From IMG/VR virus record IMGVR_UViG_3300027754_000303, positions 1 through 31,160 of that record: a DNA stretch of 31,160 bases; one strand, given 5' to 3'. The stretch comes from a virus. Shown here in pieces: positions 31,095 to 31,160 of this stretch (the stretch's first letter is position 1; each line of letters opens with the position of its first letter). Below the pieces are notes generated by a model. The model did no database searches. It was not told where the DNA came from and saw only the letters and a list, made by a program, of their open reading frames with translations. The translations under genes and the position numbers were made by a program.

Positions 31095-31160
31095 ATGATA
31101 AAAGAATACTTTAAAAAGTTTTATGGTATGACTCCATACATCAATATTGATAAAGATGAA
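31095..31160 (+). CDS. Start of a tandem paralogue of the methyltransferase-like gene (3' partial)
   Basis: 22 codons are visible before the window ends: MIKEYFKKFYGMTPYINIDK and two more acidic residues. Set against the previous protein's start (MYLDYFDKYKGMTPYLHIPK), the two share M, YF, K, GMTPY, I and K in register. Starts 5 nt after the upstream stop (TAATCTAATG). Whether it also keeps the methyltransferase half cannot be seen here. Confidence 0.75.
   Translation, partial: MIKEYFKKFYGMTPYINIDKDE

Overview
The window looks like part of the genome of a strictly lytic, T4-related contractile-tailed phage (myovirus) whose host is probably a member of the Bacteroidota. The phage assignment rests on the tail sheath, tail tube, tape measure, LysM baseplate protein, baseplate hub, gp32-like protein, UvsX-like recombinase, gp41-like helicase, RNase H/flap-type exonuclease and class I ribonucleotide reductase, all together on one strand. 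The host assignment is an inference. The DNA is AT-rich, several intergenic gaps carry the Bacteroidota-type promoter (TTTG, about 20 nt, TAnnTTTG), and strong Shine-Dalgarno sequences are rare. No tRNA, rRNA, CRISPR array, integrase or transposase is visible. Every gene I support reads rightwards, and no gap exceeds about 130 bases.

Layout. Positions 1-5400 hold the end of a collagen-like tail fibre with a self-cleaving chaperone domain, a small coiled-coil protein, tail sheath, tail tube, a small Cys-rich protein and a gp26-like baseplate/tail-assembly protein. The last of these probably continues into a second reading frame by programmed frameshifting. Positions 5407-13012 hold the tape measure, a large probable baseplate/tail protein, a LysM gp53-like protein, the baseplate hub and a small unknown protein. 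Positions 13049-17385 form an accessory block: a short family A DNA polymerase without a recognisable exonuclease domain, a 727-residue unknown, a 137-residue unknown and a DUF1599/Nmad1 protein. Positions 17514-22187 are the replication/recombination operon (gp32, uvsX, exonuclease, a small unknown, gp41). Positions 22301-26723 make DNA precursors (nrdB, a GIY-YIG homing endonuclease, nrdA, phoH, thioredoxin). Positions 26779 to the end hold a thymidylate-synthase-superfamily enzyme, a glutamine-dependent asparagine synthetase-like enzyme, a fold-type-II PLP enzyme, a SPPY-motif methyltransferase and the start of a second copy of the last.

How the parts fit. The late genes are repeatedly preceded by the decamer ATATTTATAT, a candidate late promoter whose reverse complement contains the T4 late box. 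The replication and modification blocks instead start from host-type promoters, three of which overlap a terminator-like hairpin. The most interesting region is 26779-31160. A TS-like enzyme with Asp at the position that selects cytosine over uracil, an amidotransferase/synthetase, a PLP enzyme and tandem methyltransferase-like proteins, with an Nmad1 protein elsewhere in the window, together suggest a DNA base hypermodification pathway. That function is an inference from gene content.
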